49,673 bases of DNA, taken from the NCBI GenBank assembly GCA_017305455.1, contig JAFKKO010000129.1:1-49673 (forward strand). Reading direction: 5' to 3'. A program made the position numbers and the translations under genes. The notes beneath the pieces were generated by a model. That model did no database searches, was not told where the DNA came from, and saw nothing but the letters and a program-made list of their open reading frames with translations. This DNA comes from Hyphomicrobiales bacterium. Its GTDB lineage: Bacteria > Pseudomonadota > Alphaproteobacteria > Rhizobiales > Xanthobacteraceae. Positions 8,365 to 16,375 of this stretch are shown here, piece by piece (the stretch's first letter is position 1; every line of letters begins with the position of its first letter).

Positions 8365-9558
8365 CTAGCGGTGCTTGGTCTTCCACAGCAGCAGGGAGCC
8401 GAAGACCGCGGCGAAGCCGAAGAACGCAAGGCACCACGCCAACGCGGCGAGATAAAGCAGCGCATTCTGCCAGTCCGGCACCAGCGCAGCCTCAACGCGA
8501 AACAGCGACGCCGCCACCACGGCCATGTAGATTCCTCGGGTCGCAGCCGATGCAACCAGACGCTGGCCGGTATGGCTGAGGCTGGCGCGCGTCATCACCG
8601 CCAGCGTCATGATGCCGGCGGCGCCCGTCATCCAGGCGTGCATGCCGGCGCTCGCCGGCGCCAGGTCGAGCGCCGACGCAGCCGCGAGCAGAAATCCGAG
8701 CGGAATGAAAACGTAGCCGATATGCAGGATCAGCAACAAGGGATCGCGGCTTGTCCGATCGCCGGCCCAGCGCCCGAGCCGCGCGGCATGCAGCATCGCG
8801 GCGATCACACATGCGGCGCCGGTGGCGGCACCGAAGGGACGCGCGCTCCACCACGCCAGCACCAGCGCGCTCGCGGTCACCACCACGATGTCGAAGCGGC
8901 CGAACGGAATCGGCAGGCGACCCGGATTCTCGCGCACCAGCCAGTTGCGGGTGAAGCTTGGAATGATACGCCCGCCGATCAGCGACACCAGCACGATCAC
9001 AGCGGCGATGCCGGCGCGGAGGGAAATATCCGCCGCGCCGTCGACATGCGCCTCGATGTGAAAGGCGACATTGCACAGCAGCAGGAGCAGCACCAGCGCC
9101 ACTACCTTGAGATTGCGCCAGTTGCGTCCCGCCACCACCTCGCGACCCGCGGCGGCGGCGATCAGGGCCAGAAACGACGCATCGATCAGCATGGCGAGGC
9201 TCCAGCCGATCGCGTCCGAGAACGTCACCGCCACGCGCCCGAGCGCCCAGATCATCACCAGAACGAGAAGCGGCCGGCCGCGATAGGGCAGATGCCCGGT
9301 CCAGTTCGGAATCGCCGTGAACAGAAAACCGGCGATGACTGCGGCGAGATAGCCGTACAGCATCTCGTGCACATGCCAGTCGCGCGGCGCGAAAACCGTG
9401 CGCAGCGACAGATCGCCCATGAACACCGGCAACCAGATCGCGATGGCGAGGCCGGCGTAGAGCGCGCCGAACAGAAAGAACGGCCGGAAGCCGTAGGACA
9501 GAAACGCCGAGCCATAATAGTTGCCCAGACGCGAGATGGGTGTGTGATTCAAGACCAT
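8365..9558 (-). CDS. nnrS: NnrS family membrane protein (first copy)
   Basis: 397 residues with about 12 membrane segments. The family start is clear: SYGFRPFFLFGALYAGLAIA, then DWHVHEMLYGYLAAVIAGFL and AIPNWTGHLPYRG. NnrS is a haem- and copper-containing inner-membrane protein of unknown reaction, linked to nitric oxide tolerance and denitrification in alphaproteobacteria and Vibrio. The conserved HxHEM histidines and further His residues in later segments (FHIEAH) are visible. It lies 96 bases downstream of the alternative-oxidase-like gene on the same strand, with no clear promoter between, so the two probably form an operon. A second NnrS copy lies at 16372-17580, translationally coupled to an ABC transporter. 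Confidence 0.9.
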   Translation of the reverse strand: MVLNHTPISRLGNYYGSAFLSYGFRPFFLFGALYAGLAIAIWLPVFMGDLSLRTVFAPRDWHVHEMLYGYLAAVIAGFLFTAIPNWTGHLPYRGRPLLVLVMIWALGRVAVTFSDAIGWSLAMLIDASFLALIAAAAGREVVAGRNWRNLKVVALVLLLLLCNVAFHIEAHVDGAADISLRAGIAAVIVLVSLIGGRIIPSFTRNWLVRENPGRLPIPFGRFDIVVVTASALVLAWWSARPFGAATGAACVIAAMLHAARLGRWAGDRTSRDPLLLILHIGYVFIPLGFLLAAASALDLAPASAGMHAWMTGAAGIMTLAVMTRASLSHTGQRLVASAATRGIYMAVVAASLFRVEAALVPDWQNALLYLAALAWCLAFFGFAAVFGSLLLWKTKHR

Positions 9559-9654
9559 GATGCCGGTTCGCCAGGACCAGCATACCCCGCGCCCGGCGAC
9601 TTGCCAGCGTCACCTTTGCCAGCATGGCCGTCCTTCGCAGGCGGCGGATCGACG

Positions 9655-10314
9655 CTACGCCGGAGCGCCCGGCGGTTCCGGCAGAACCTTGCCGGCCATC
9701 CGCGCGTCGGCGAAGGCGTGGTGGATGTCGCGATGGATCGCTTCATCCTCCCGCATCGCCTTGATCATGTCGCTGAGCGTCGCGCCGGAGCGGAGATTCC
9801 AGTAATCGCGCGCCGCGAGCGGCGCCGGCCAGTCGGTCTGTTCGCCGGCCTCGATCCGCGTCAGCAATTCGGAATAGCCCGCGATGGAGCGTTCGGCGAG
9901 ATAGCCGGCGAGACGATGCGCGGTGCGCGCCGAGACCAGATAGAGTAGGAAGTTGGCGTTGTAGAACAGGCTCTGCGCGATCGCGATCAGCAATCGTTCC
10001 GAGGAGCTCGGCTGCACGATGGCGACGAACGCCATCAGATGGAAACGCTGGTTGTCGGCCTCGTCCATGAAGGCGCGCACCCAGCCGCGATCGTCGATCA
10101 TCCGGCGCAGACAGCGCAAATGCAAAAAGGTGGCCGCCACCATCGCCGGCACCGCCGCGATGGTCTCGAGCACGATCACCCGGTCGCCGTAGCGGCGGCC
10201 GAACAGCCTGTCGGCCACCGACAGCATCGCGCGTACCGAGAGATCTGCCACCCGGTCCGAGAATGTCGTCGGGACGTGATGACGGACGTGATCGACTTTG
10301 TTGATGTTCAGCAT
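9655..10314 (-). CDS. Alternative-oxidase-family protein with two canonical iron ligands replaced
   Basis: 219 residues that align through their whole length with alternative oxidase (AOX), the diiron ubiquinol oxidase that reduces O2 without pumping protons. Family blocks are LETIAAVPAMV (E50), LRCLRRM, GWVRAFMDEADNQRFHLMAF, AHRLAGYL, YWNLRSGATL and DEAIHRDIHH (E191, H194). Two expected Glu ligands are missing. The canonical NERMH block reads NQRFH (Q89, H92 kept), and the canonical LEEEA block reads LAERS (A140 at the ligand position). The tyrosine that follows (Y147) is kept. The protein may therefore bind iron differently or do something other than oxidase chemistry. The ATG at 10314 gives the usual short bacterial N-terminus. 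It is divergent from a Crp/Fnr gene, with an exact FixK2-type box between them, and followed by nnrS. Confidence 0.85.
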   Translation of the reverse strand: MLNINKVDHVRHHVPTTFSDRVADLSVRAMLSVADRLFGRRYGDRVIVLETIAAVPAMVAATFLHLRCLRRMIDDRGWVRAFMDEADNQRFHLMAFVAIVQPSSSERLLIAIAQSLFYNANFLLYLVSARTAHRLAGYLAERSIAGYSELLTRIEAGEQTDWPAPLAARDYWNLRSGATLSDMIKAMREDEAIHRDIHHAFADARMAGKVLPEPPGAPA

Positions 10315-10455
10315 GGATGCCCCATCGGACAATGCTCGCGCAGGACAGAGCGGCCGGCCGCCGCTCCACTGCGACATAACGGGGACAGTATGGTCACAAT
10401 GAAGGCCCGGACATTGCTCCGGCACAACGACTGCCACACCGACCCCCGTTCCGGC

Positions 10456-10469
10456 TTGCGCCAAATCAA
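10456..10469. promoter_or_regulatory. FixK2/FNR-type box between the AOX-like and Crp/Fnr genes
   Basis: TTGCGCCAAATCAA matches the FixK2 consensus TTG[A/C]-N6-[T/G]CAA exactly, and also the NnrR-type TTG-N8-CAA. It is centred about 150 bases before the AOX-like start and about 70 bases before the regulator start, so it could act in both directions. Confidence 0.6.
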
Positions 10470-10533
10470 TCACAAGCAGGGCCGTTGCAACTAGATTGAT
10501 CTAGGACAGATTTCGGCGGTTTTGGTACGCCCA

Positions 10534-11238
10534 ATGTGGCATGGAGCAGCATCAGACTGCGGACTTCTGGAAAAGGCCGAGCTTTTTCGCGGTGTTCCGA
10601 GCGGCGCACTTGCCGAAATCCAGGCTTCCTCGTTCCGCAGGCATCTTTCGGCCGACGAAGCCCTGGTTCGCCAGGGCGACCCGGCGGAGACCCTGCATAT
10701 CGTGCTGTCGGGGCGGCTGCGTGTCACGCAAACCACGCCAGAAGGCCACCAGATCATCCTCCGTTACCTCGGGCCTGACGAAACCGTCGGCTGTACGGCG
10801 TTGTCCGGCGGCGCCCATTACCCCGGAACGGTGACGGCCGTCGATGACGGCAAGCTGCTCGGCTGGAGCGTGACTGCGATCCGGCAGGTCATGGTGACCT
10901 ATCCGCAGGTTGCGATGAACGCGGTCGCGATCCTGGGCGCGCGCTATGTGGAGATGCAGACGCGGCTGCGCGAACGCGCCACCCAGAATGTCGAGCGGCG
11001 GATCGCGCATACGGTGCTGCGGCTGACGCGGCAGGCCGGCCGCCGCACCACGCGCGGCATCGAGATTGCTTTTCCGCTCTCGCGCCAGGATCTCGCGGAA
11101 ATGGCAGGGACCACCCTGCACACGGTCAGCCGGACTCTCAGCGGCTGGGAAAGCCGGGGGATCGTCGACAGCGGCCGCCGCCTCGTGGTGGTCTGCAAGC
11201 TCGACGTGCTGTCATCGATCGCCAACACGCCGTCCTGA
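10534..11238 (+). CDS. Crp/Fnr family transcriptional regulator (Dnr/NnrR-like)
   Basis: About 234 residues: an N-terminal cyclic-nucleotide-binding-type beta-roll (LFRGVPSGALAEIQ, VRQGDPAETLHIVLSGRLRV, GPDETVGCTALSGGAHYPGT), a dimer helix and a C-terminal winged helix with FPLSRQDLAEMAGTTLHTVS then RTLSGWESRGIV. The four-cysteine cluster of true FNR is absent, with only one N-terminal Cys, so direct O2 sensing by a 4Fe-4S cluster is unlikely. The pattern fits the Dnr/NnrR branch that responds to nitric oxide through haem. It is divergent from the AOX-like/nnrS operon and upstream of an iron-related operon containing a second nnrS, which makes it the probable local regulator. A TTG at 10522 is an alternative start. 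Confidence 0.88.
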   Translation: MWHGAASDCGLLEKAELFRGVPSGALAEIQASSFRRHLSADEALVRQGDPAETLHIVLSGRLRVTQTTPEGHQIILRYLGPDETVGCTALSGGAHYPGTVTAVDDGKLLGWSVTAIRQVMVTYPQVAMNAVAILGARYVEMQTRLRERATQNVERRIAHTVLRLTRQAGRRTTRGIEIAFPLSRQDLAEMAGTTLHTVSRTLSGWESRGIVDSGRRLVVVCKLDVLSSIANTPS

Positions 11239-11299
11239 CGCTCGCCCCTGAATGATTTTCGCTCCTTAGAATGATTCACGTTCCGACGGTGCCATGCAC

Positions 11300-11313
11300 T
11301 TGATTTGGCGCAA
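11300..11313. promoter_or_regulatory. FixK2/FNR-type box in the leader of the TonB receptor operon
   Basis: TTGATTTGGCGCAA matches TTG[A/C]-N6-[T/G]CAA exactly and has a perfect TTGAT half-site. It lies in the 302-base gap between the Crp/Fnr gene and the receptor gene, about 240 bases before the receptor ATG. The rest of this gap holds the Irr-type box at 11486 and no gene that I can support. Confidence 0.55.
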
Positions 11314-11485
11314 ACACATCGCCTGCGGTTTCTCATACACGAGAAGGCGATCAAGACAGCCCGATTGCCATCCAGATCGATCCTTGGCGTTCACGCAACG
11401 CCGCAGCTGAAGCAGCATCCATGCCACATTGACAAATCTCGGTGTGGTGTGGATGCCTGCAAAAAGATACATTTATAAATCATCT

Positions 11486-11502
11486 TTTAGAATCGATCTA
11501 AA
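11486..11502. promoter_or_regulatory. Irr-type iron control element (ICE) before the TonB receptor gene
   Basis: TTTAGAATCGATCTAAA fits the alphaproteobacterial ICE pattern TTTAGAA-N3-TTCTAAA with a single mismatch and the correct 17-base length. It lies 38 bases before the receptor ATG. Irr is the haem-responsive iron regulator of this group, so the operon is predicted to respond to iron status. Confidence 0.7.
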
Positions 11503-11540
11503 CAGCAAGCCTTCCTTGAGGGCTTCGGGGACAACAGGGC

Positions 11541-13787
11541 ATGACGATGGGGATGAAGTCGAACCGCGAAACCGGGATCAGCGCGCGCGCGGCCGCGCCG
11601 AAGGCCGCCAGCAGGACGGACATCGTTTCCCCGCTCGCGGTCGCGCTGGTGCTCTGCACGGGTGCGAGCAACACGAGTTTCGCGCAATCGGCGGTGCCCG
11701 GCGTTCAGATGTCGCTGGAGCCGATCATCGTCGAAGGCACCGCACAAAATCCGACGGAGAAACTGCGCGATCAGATCAACGCGCTGCCGGGCGGCGCGAC
11801 GCTGGTGACGTCGGATCAGTTTCCCGACACCGCCAATCTCACGCTGTCGAGGGCTCTGAGCACCGTGCCGGGTGTCGTGGTGCAGGACTTCTTCGGCGGC
11901 AATGACCAGCCGCGGGTGCAGATCCGCGGCTCAGGCCTGCAGCAGAACCCGGTCGAGCGCGGCATTCTGGTGCTGCAGAACGGCCTGCCGATCAACCGCG
12001 CCGATGGCTCCTACATCGTCGGCTTCGCCAATCCGCAGCAGGCGGATTCGATGGAAATCTACCGCGGCTACCTCGCCAACCGGCTCGGCGCCACGGTGCT
12101 GGGCGGCGCCATCAACTTCGCATCGCCCACCGGTTCGTTCTCACCGGGCTCGCAGGTGAGCGTGAGCGGCGGCAGTTTCGGACAGGCGAATGTCGCGGCG
12201 CAGACCGGCTTCAAGAAAGACAATGTCGACGGCATGCTGCAGGCCGACATCAGCCGCCGCGACGGCTACCGCACCTACAACGGTTCGCAGCGCACCAGCG
12301 CCAGCGTCAATGTCGGCGCGGAGCTCTCCGAAAACGTCACCACCCGCTTCTTCGCCGGCTACACCGAACTTGGCTTCGATGTCGCGGGACCGCTGTCCAA
12401 GTCACAGTTGCAATCAAATCCGCGGCAGGTCGGCACCGGCCCCGGTGCCGGCGGCATCAATTCCGGCCCGAACGTCGTTCGCGACAGGCCGCGCCGCGAA
12501 GCCGATCAATTCCTGATCGGATCGCGCACCACCGCGACCTTCGGCCCCCATGTGTTCGACGTCGCGCTTGGCTACACCTACACCAACGACATGTTCCGCT
12601 TCCCGATCACCTCAGGCGTGCGCACCACCAATGGCGGCGACTTCACCGGTCTTGTCCGCTATGCTTACAAGCCGAACGAAGCAGCATTGCTGCCGCTGCT
12701 CGAGAGCACCGCGCAATACACCGTGGGCTCGGCCGATCGCGGCTATTATCTCAATCAGGGCGGCCAGACCGGCGCCATGGTCGGCGCCAATGACCTCAAG
12801 GCGTCGACGCTGTCGCTCTATTCCGGGCTCAACGTGCCGGTGTGGCAGGCCTTCTATGTTTCGCCTTCGATCTCGTACTCCCATGCGACGCGCGAAAATC
12901 AGGATCTCTACGGCCTCCCGACGCGCCCCACCGCGGTCTACAATCCGCCGAATACGTTGCAGCCCAATGGGTCGTTCGCAACGGTTAATAACAGCTACAA
13001 CCGGACCTATAGCGGCTGGAATCCCAGCCTCGCTCTGAGTTATCGGCCCGACAACAACACCACGCTCTACACCGCCGTGAGCCACAGCTTCGAGCCGCCG
13101 ACCCATGACGATCTTATCGCGCTCGTCGGCGGCACGCCCAACACCAGCGGCAACTCGTTCAAGACGCCCGACCTGAAAGCCCAGACCGCGACCACCGCGG
13201 AGGCCGGATGGCGCGGCCGCTTCGACAGGTTCTCGTGGGATGCCGTAGTTTACTATTCGTGGGTCAACAACGAACTGCTCAGCCTGCGCGACGCCACCGG
13301 CGCGCAACTCGGCGCCATCAACGCCGACAAAACCACGCATTTCGGCGTGGAGCTTGGCGCCGGCGCACGGCTCACCGACCAGATCAGCGCGCGGGTCGCC
13401 TATACCTATCAGGACTTCCGCTTCAGCCACGATCCGGTCCGCGGCAACAACCGTCTTGCCGGCGCGCCGCAGCACCTGATCAACGCCCTGCTGCAATATC
13501 AGGCCACCGATGCGTGGAGACTGCAGGGCGCAGTGCGCTGGAGCCCGAGCAAGACACCGGTCGACAACATGAACACGCTGTATGCCGATCCGTATGTGGT
13601 CGTCGATCTGCGCACCGAATACAAGCTCGACCAGACCTTCACGCTGTTCGCCGAAGTCACCAACGTCTTCAACGAGAACTATGCCGCCTCGACGCTGATC
13701 CTTGACACCATGCAGCGTGCCGATCAGGCTGCGTTCATGCCTGGTGATGGGCGCGGCTACTTCGGAGGCATCAAGGCAAGATTCTGA
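11541..13787 (+). CDS. TonB-dependent outer-membrane receptor
   Basis: 748 residues: an extended N-terminus with a signal region ending near TSFAQS, a TonB-box-like stretch (LEPIIVEG) at about residue 60, a plug domain (PGGATLVTSDQFPDTANLTL, VPGVVVQDFFGGNDQPRVQI then RGSG) and a 22-strand barrel ending in the usual aromatic residue (GGIKARF). Such receptors import scarce ligands, typically ferric siderophores, haem, cobalamin or copper complexes, using energy from TonB. The Irr-type box upstream points to an iron-linked ligand. It starts an operon with a periplasmic binding protein, permease, ATPase and NnrS, whose genes overlap by four bases at each later junction. The ligand cannot be read from the sequence. 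Confidence 0.92.
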   Translation: MTMGMKSNRETGISARAAAPKAASRTDIVSPLAVALVLCTGASNTSFAQSAVPGVQMSLEPIIVEGTAQNPTEKLRDQINALPGGATLVTSDQFPDTANLTLSRALSTVPGVVVQDFFGGNDQPRVQIRGSGLQQNPVERGILVLQNGLPINRADGSYIVGFANPQQADSMEIYRGYLANRLGATVLGGAINFASPTGSFSPGSQVSVSGGSFGQANVAAQTGFKKDNVDGMLQADISRRDGYRTYNGSQRTSASVNVGAELSENVTTRFFAGYTELGFDVAGPLSKSQLQSNPRQVGTGPGAGGINSGPNVVRDRPRREADQFLIGSRTTATFGPHVFDVALGYTYTNDMFRFPITSGVRTTNGGDFTGLVRYAYKPNEAALLPLLESTAQYTVGSADRGYYLNQGGQTGAMVGANDLKASTLSLYSGLNVPVWQAFYVSPSISYSHATRENQDLYGLPTRPTAVYNPPNTLQPNGSFATVNNSYNRTYSGWNPSLALSYRPDNNTTLYTAVSHSFEPPTHDDLIALVGGTPNTSGNSFKTPDLKAQTATTAEAGWRGRFDRFSWDAVVYYSWVNNELLSLRDATGAQLGAINADKTTHFGVELGAGARLTDQISARVAYTYQDFRFSHDPVRGNNRLAGAPQHLINALLQYQATDAWRLQGAVRWSPSKTPVDNMNTLYADPYVVVDLRTEYKLDQTFTLFAEVTNVFNENYAASTLILDTMQRADQAAFMPGDGRGYFGGIKARF

Positions 13788-13851
13788 TCCCCTTGCCCGC
13801 GCGGGTGGCGTTCTTGCGATGCCGTTCGCTTTCGTTCGACAGGAGTATGTC

Positions 13852-14823
13852 ATGTTGAATCGCCGCACTTTCGTCACCGCGCTCTCCACGGCGATTCTCG
13901 CGCGTCCTGCCACCCTGCGCGCCGCGGAGCCGCTGACGCTGTGGGGGCCGCCCGCCGCGCCGTCGATCGTGCTGACGCAGGCCATTGCATCCGGCGCGCT
14001 CAAGGACATCGCGCCGGGCGCGACCTTCAAAAGCTGGCGCACCCCCGACGAGATGCGCGCCGGCCTCAGCTCCGGCAACATGACCGCCGTGATTGTGCCG
14101 ACCTATGTCGCGGCCAATCTCTACAATCGCGGGCTTGGCGTGCGGCTGGCCAATGTCATGACCAAGGGCCTGCTTTATGTCGTCGCGCCCACCGGCACCG
14201 TCACCGATATCGCCAGCCTGAAAGGCAAGCGCCTCGCCGTTCCGTTCCGCAACGACATGCCGGATTTCATTTTCCGCCGTCTGCTGGTGACGGCAAAGCT
14301 GCAGCCGTCGGATATTGTGATCGACTATTCGGGCACGCCGCCCGAGGCGATCCAGATGCTGGTCGCCGGCCGTGTCGATGCGGCGCTGCTTGCCGAACCG
14401 GCCAGCAGCGCCGCGATTCTGCGCGCGATGCTGGCGGCAGGCCAGACGCTGGAACGGGCGATCGATTGCCAGAAGGCATGGGCCGCCGCGACTGGCTACA
14501 CCACGATCCCGCAGGCCGGCCTCGCCATCACCGACAAGCTCGCAAGCCAGATCGGCGCCGATGGCGCCGCGGCGCTGCAAGCCGCGCTGGAGAATGCGGT
14601 CCAGAGCGTCAATCAGAATCCGGGCGCGGCCGCCGCGATCGCCGCTCCGGCGCTGGAACTGCCCGCGCCGGTGATCGAACGCTCGATCGCCTTCAGCAAT
14701 CTGGTTGCTGAACGCGCCACGCGCGTCCGCAACGACCTGACAGCGCTGTTCGAGACCCTCGCCAAGGACGATCTGCGCATTATCGGCGGCAAATTGCCGG
14801 ACGATCGGTTCTACGCCTTGTGA
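13852..14823 (+). CDS. ABC transporter substrate-binding protein, NitT/TauT type
   Basis: 323 residues with an N-terminal export signal of twin-arginine character (NRRTFVTAL, cleavage near LRAAEP). A type II periplasmic-binding fold of the nitrate/sulfonate/taurine family follows: LTLWGPPAAPSIVLTQAIAS, DIASLKGKRLAVPFRNDMPD, PPEAIQMLVAGRVDAALLAE and PASSAAIL. AGGAG lies 7 bases before the ATG. It should deliver the ligand taken up by the TonB receptor, 64 bases upstream, to the permease whose GTG start overlaps its stop codon. NitT/TauT-type systems paired with TonB receptors suggest an organic metal chelate or cofactor precursor rather than nitrate itself. Confidence 0.88.
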   Translation: MLNRRTFVTALSTAILARPATLRAAEPLTLWGPPAAPSIVLTQAIASGALKDIAPGATFKSWRTPDEMRAGLSSGNMTAVIVPTYVAANLYNRGLGVRLANVMTKGLLYVVAPTGTVTDIASLKGKRLAVPFRNDMPDFIFRRLLVTAKLQPSDIVIDYSGTPPEAIQMLVAGRVDAALLAEPASSAAILRAMLAAGQTLERAIDCQKAWAAATGYTTIPQAGLAITDKLASQIGADGAAALQAALENAVQSVNQNPGAAAAIAAPALELPAPVIERSIAFSNLVAERATRVRNDLTALFETLAKDDLRIIGGKLPDDRFYAL

Positions 14824-15638
14824 AGCCGCTCACGCACCTTCTCGCATGGACCGGCTGGGCCGGCCGCTATGTCTGGTCGGCATGGGCGGGCGCCGCCGGC
14901 CTGTTCTGCCTCGCCGCCGCGTGGCAGGCCGGGCATGAAATCTACGGCTCGTTCGTGCTGCCCTCGCCGTGGGAGACGGTGCTCGCCGTCGGGAGCATCG
15001 TTCATGAGGCGAGCTTCGCCCGCGCCGCCGGCGAGACGGCAAGCCGCTCGCTGGCCGGCTTCGCGCTCGCGGTCTCGATCGGCAGCATCGCCGGAATCAT
15101 CGCCGGTTATTCCTTCGCCACCATGCGGCTGACGCGGCCGATCGTCACCGTGATCCTCGGCGTACCGCCGATCGCATGGATCGTGCTGGCGCTGATCTGG
15201 TTCGGCTCCAATGGCGGATCGGCGGTGCTGACGGTCGTGGTCGCCGCGCTGCCGATCTCGTTCGCGGGCGGACTTCAGGGCGTCGCCACCCGCGACCGCG
15301 CGCTCGACCAGATGGCACGCTCCTTCGGCGCCGGCGCATGGATGCGCTTCCGCACCATCACGCTGCCGCATCTTGTCTCGTATCTGTTTCCGGCATGGAC
15401 CACCACGGCCGGCAGCGCCTGGAAAATCACCGTGATGGCGGAGCTGCTGTCGAACACCGGCGGAATCGGCGGCGACCTTGCCACCGCCCGCGCCCTGTTC
15501 GACATTCCGCGGGTGATGGCGCTGATCGTCATCACCGTGGTGTTTGCGCTGTTTACCGAATATGCGCTGCTCGATCCGATCCGCGACCGTCTGGAGAAAT
15601 GGCGCGAGGCCGGCGTGCCGTGGGGGGTGAAGCGATGA
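14820..15638 (+). CDS. ABC transporter permease, NitT/TauT (SsuC) type
   Basis: 272 residues with about six membrane segments. The permease-ATPase contact loop (EAA motif) reads LDQMARSFGAGAWMRFRTIT, followed by LPHLVSYLFPAWTTTAGSAW. FVLPSPWETV and GVPPIAWIVLALIWFG are typical of SsuC/TauC proteins. The start is GTG at 14820, overlapping the binding-protein stop (GTGA). The end overlaps the ATPase start (ATGA). Translational coupling implies a stoichiometric complex in the inner membrane. Confidence 0.9.
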   Translation: MKPLTHLLAWTGWAGRYVWSAWAGAAGLFCLAAAWQAGHEIYGSFVLPSPWETVLAVGSIVHEASFARAAGETASRSLAGFALAVSIGSIAGIIAGYSFATMRLTRPIVTVILGVPPIAWIVLALIWFGSNGGSAVLTVVVAALPISFAGGLQGVATRDRALDQMARSFGAGAWMRFRTITLPHLVSYLFPAWTTTAGSAWKITVMAELLSNTGGIGGDLATARALFDIPRVMALIVITVVFALFTEYALLDPIRDRLEKWREAGVPWGVKR

Positions 15639-16375
15639 AGCTCGCTCTCGATGGCGTCGGTCACGCCTTTTTCGGCCGCGAGGTGTTCGAAGACATCCAT
15701 CTGTCGCTGGCGCCGGGCGAGATCGTCGCGCTGCTCGGCCCCTCCGGCTGCGGCAAGACCACGCTGCTGCAGATCGCGGCAGGTCTGGTCGATCCGCTGC
15801 GCGGGCGGGTGCGGCGCGCCTATCGCCGCCATGCCGTGGTGTTTCAGGAGCCGCGGCTGCTGCCCTGGATGACCGCGCGCGACAACATCGCCTATGGCCT
15901 GCGCGCCAGCGGCGCGACAAGGCCGTCCGCCGACATCATCGAGCGGCGCGGCCGCGAGGTTGGGCTTCTGACGCACGACCTCGACAAATATCCGGCGGAA
16001 TTGTCCGGCGGCATGCGCCAGCGCGCGGCGGTGGCGCGGGCGCTGGCGGTCGATCCGGACGTGATCTTTTTCGACGAGCCGTTCACCGCTGTCGATGTCG
16101 GCCTCAAGCGGGCCTTGCAGGATCTGGTGATCGGCGCGGCGGCGCGCGAGCACTTCTCGGCGCTGTTCGTCACCCACGATCTCGCCGAGGCGGTGCGCAT
16201 CGCCGACCGCCTCGCCGTGCTGTCCGAAGGTCATAGCGGATTCGTCACCGAGCGCCGCATCGAAGGCCGACCCGGCGAGCGCAACGATCGCTTCATTTTT
16301 GATCTGGTCGAAACCTGGTCGCACGATCCGGCTTTCGCCGAACTGTTCGACAGCGCGCGGAAAGGCCTGTCGTGA
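15635..16375 (+). CDS. ABC transporter ATP-binding protein, NitT/TauT (SsuB) type
   Basis: 246 residues with Walker A GPSGCGKTT near residue 38, Q-loop VVFQEPRLLPWMTARDNIAY, signature LSGGMRQR, Walker B VIFFDEPFTAVD and H-loop VTHDLAEAV. It powers the permease encoded just upstream. The start ATG overlaps the permease stop, and the stop overlaps the GTG start of the NnrS gene. It is slightly compact (nucleotide-binding domain plus a short C-terminal extension), as usual for this subfamily. Confidence 0.93.
   Translation: MKLALDGVGHAFFGREVFEDIHLSLAPGEIVALLGPSGCGKTTLLQIAAGLVDPLRGRVRRAYRRHAVVFQEPRLLPWMTARDNIAYGLRASGATRPSADIIERRGREVGLLTHDLDKYPAELSGGMRQRAAVARALAVDPDVIFFDEPFTAVDVGLKRALQDLVIGAAAREHFSALFVTHDLAEAVRIADRLAVLSEGHSGFVTERRIEGRPGERNDRFIFDLVETWSHDPAFAELFDSARKGLS

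Noticed and set aside
11265-11281. A second possible Irr-type element before the TonB receptor gene
   Set aside because: CTTAGAATGATTC keeps the left part of the motif, but the right arm fails at most positions, so it is probably chance.
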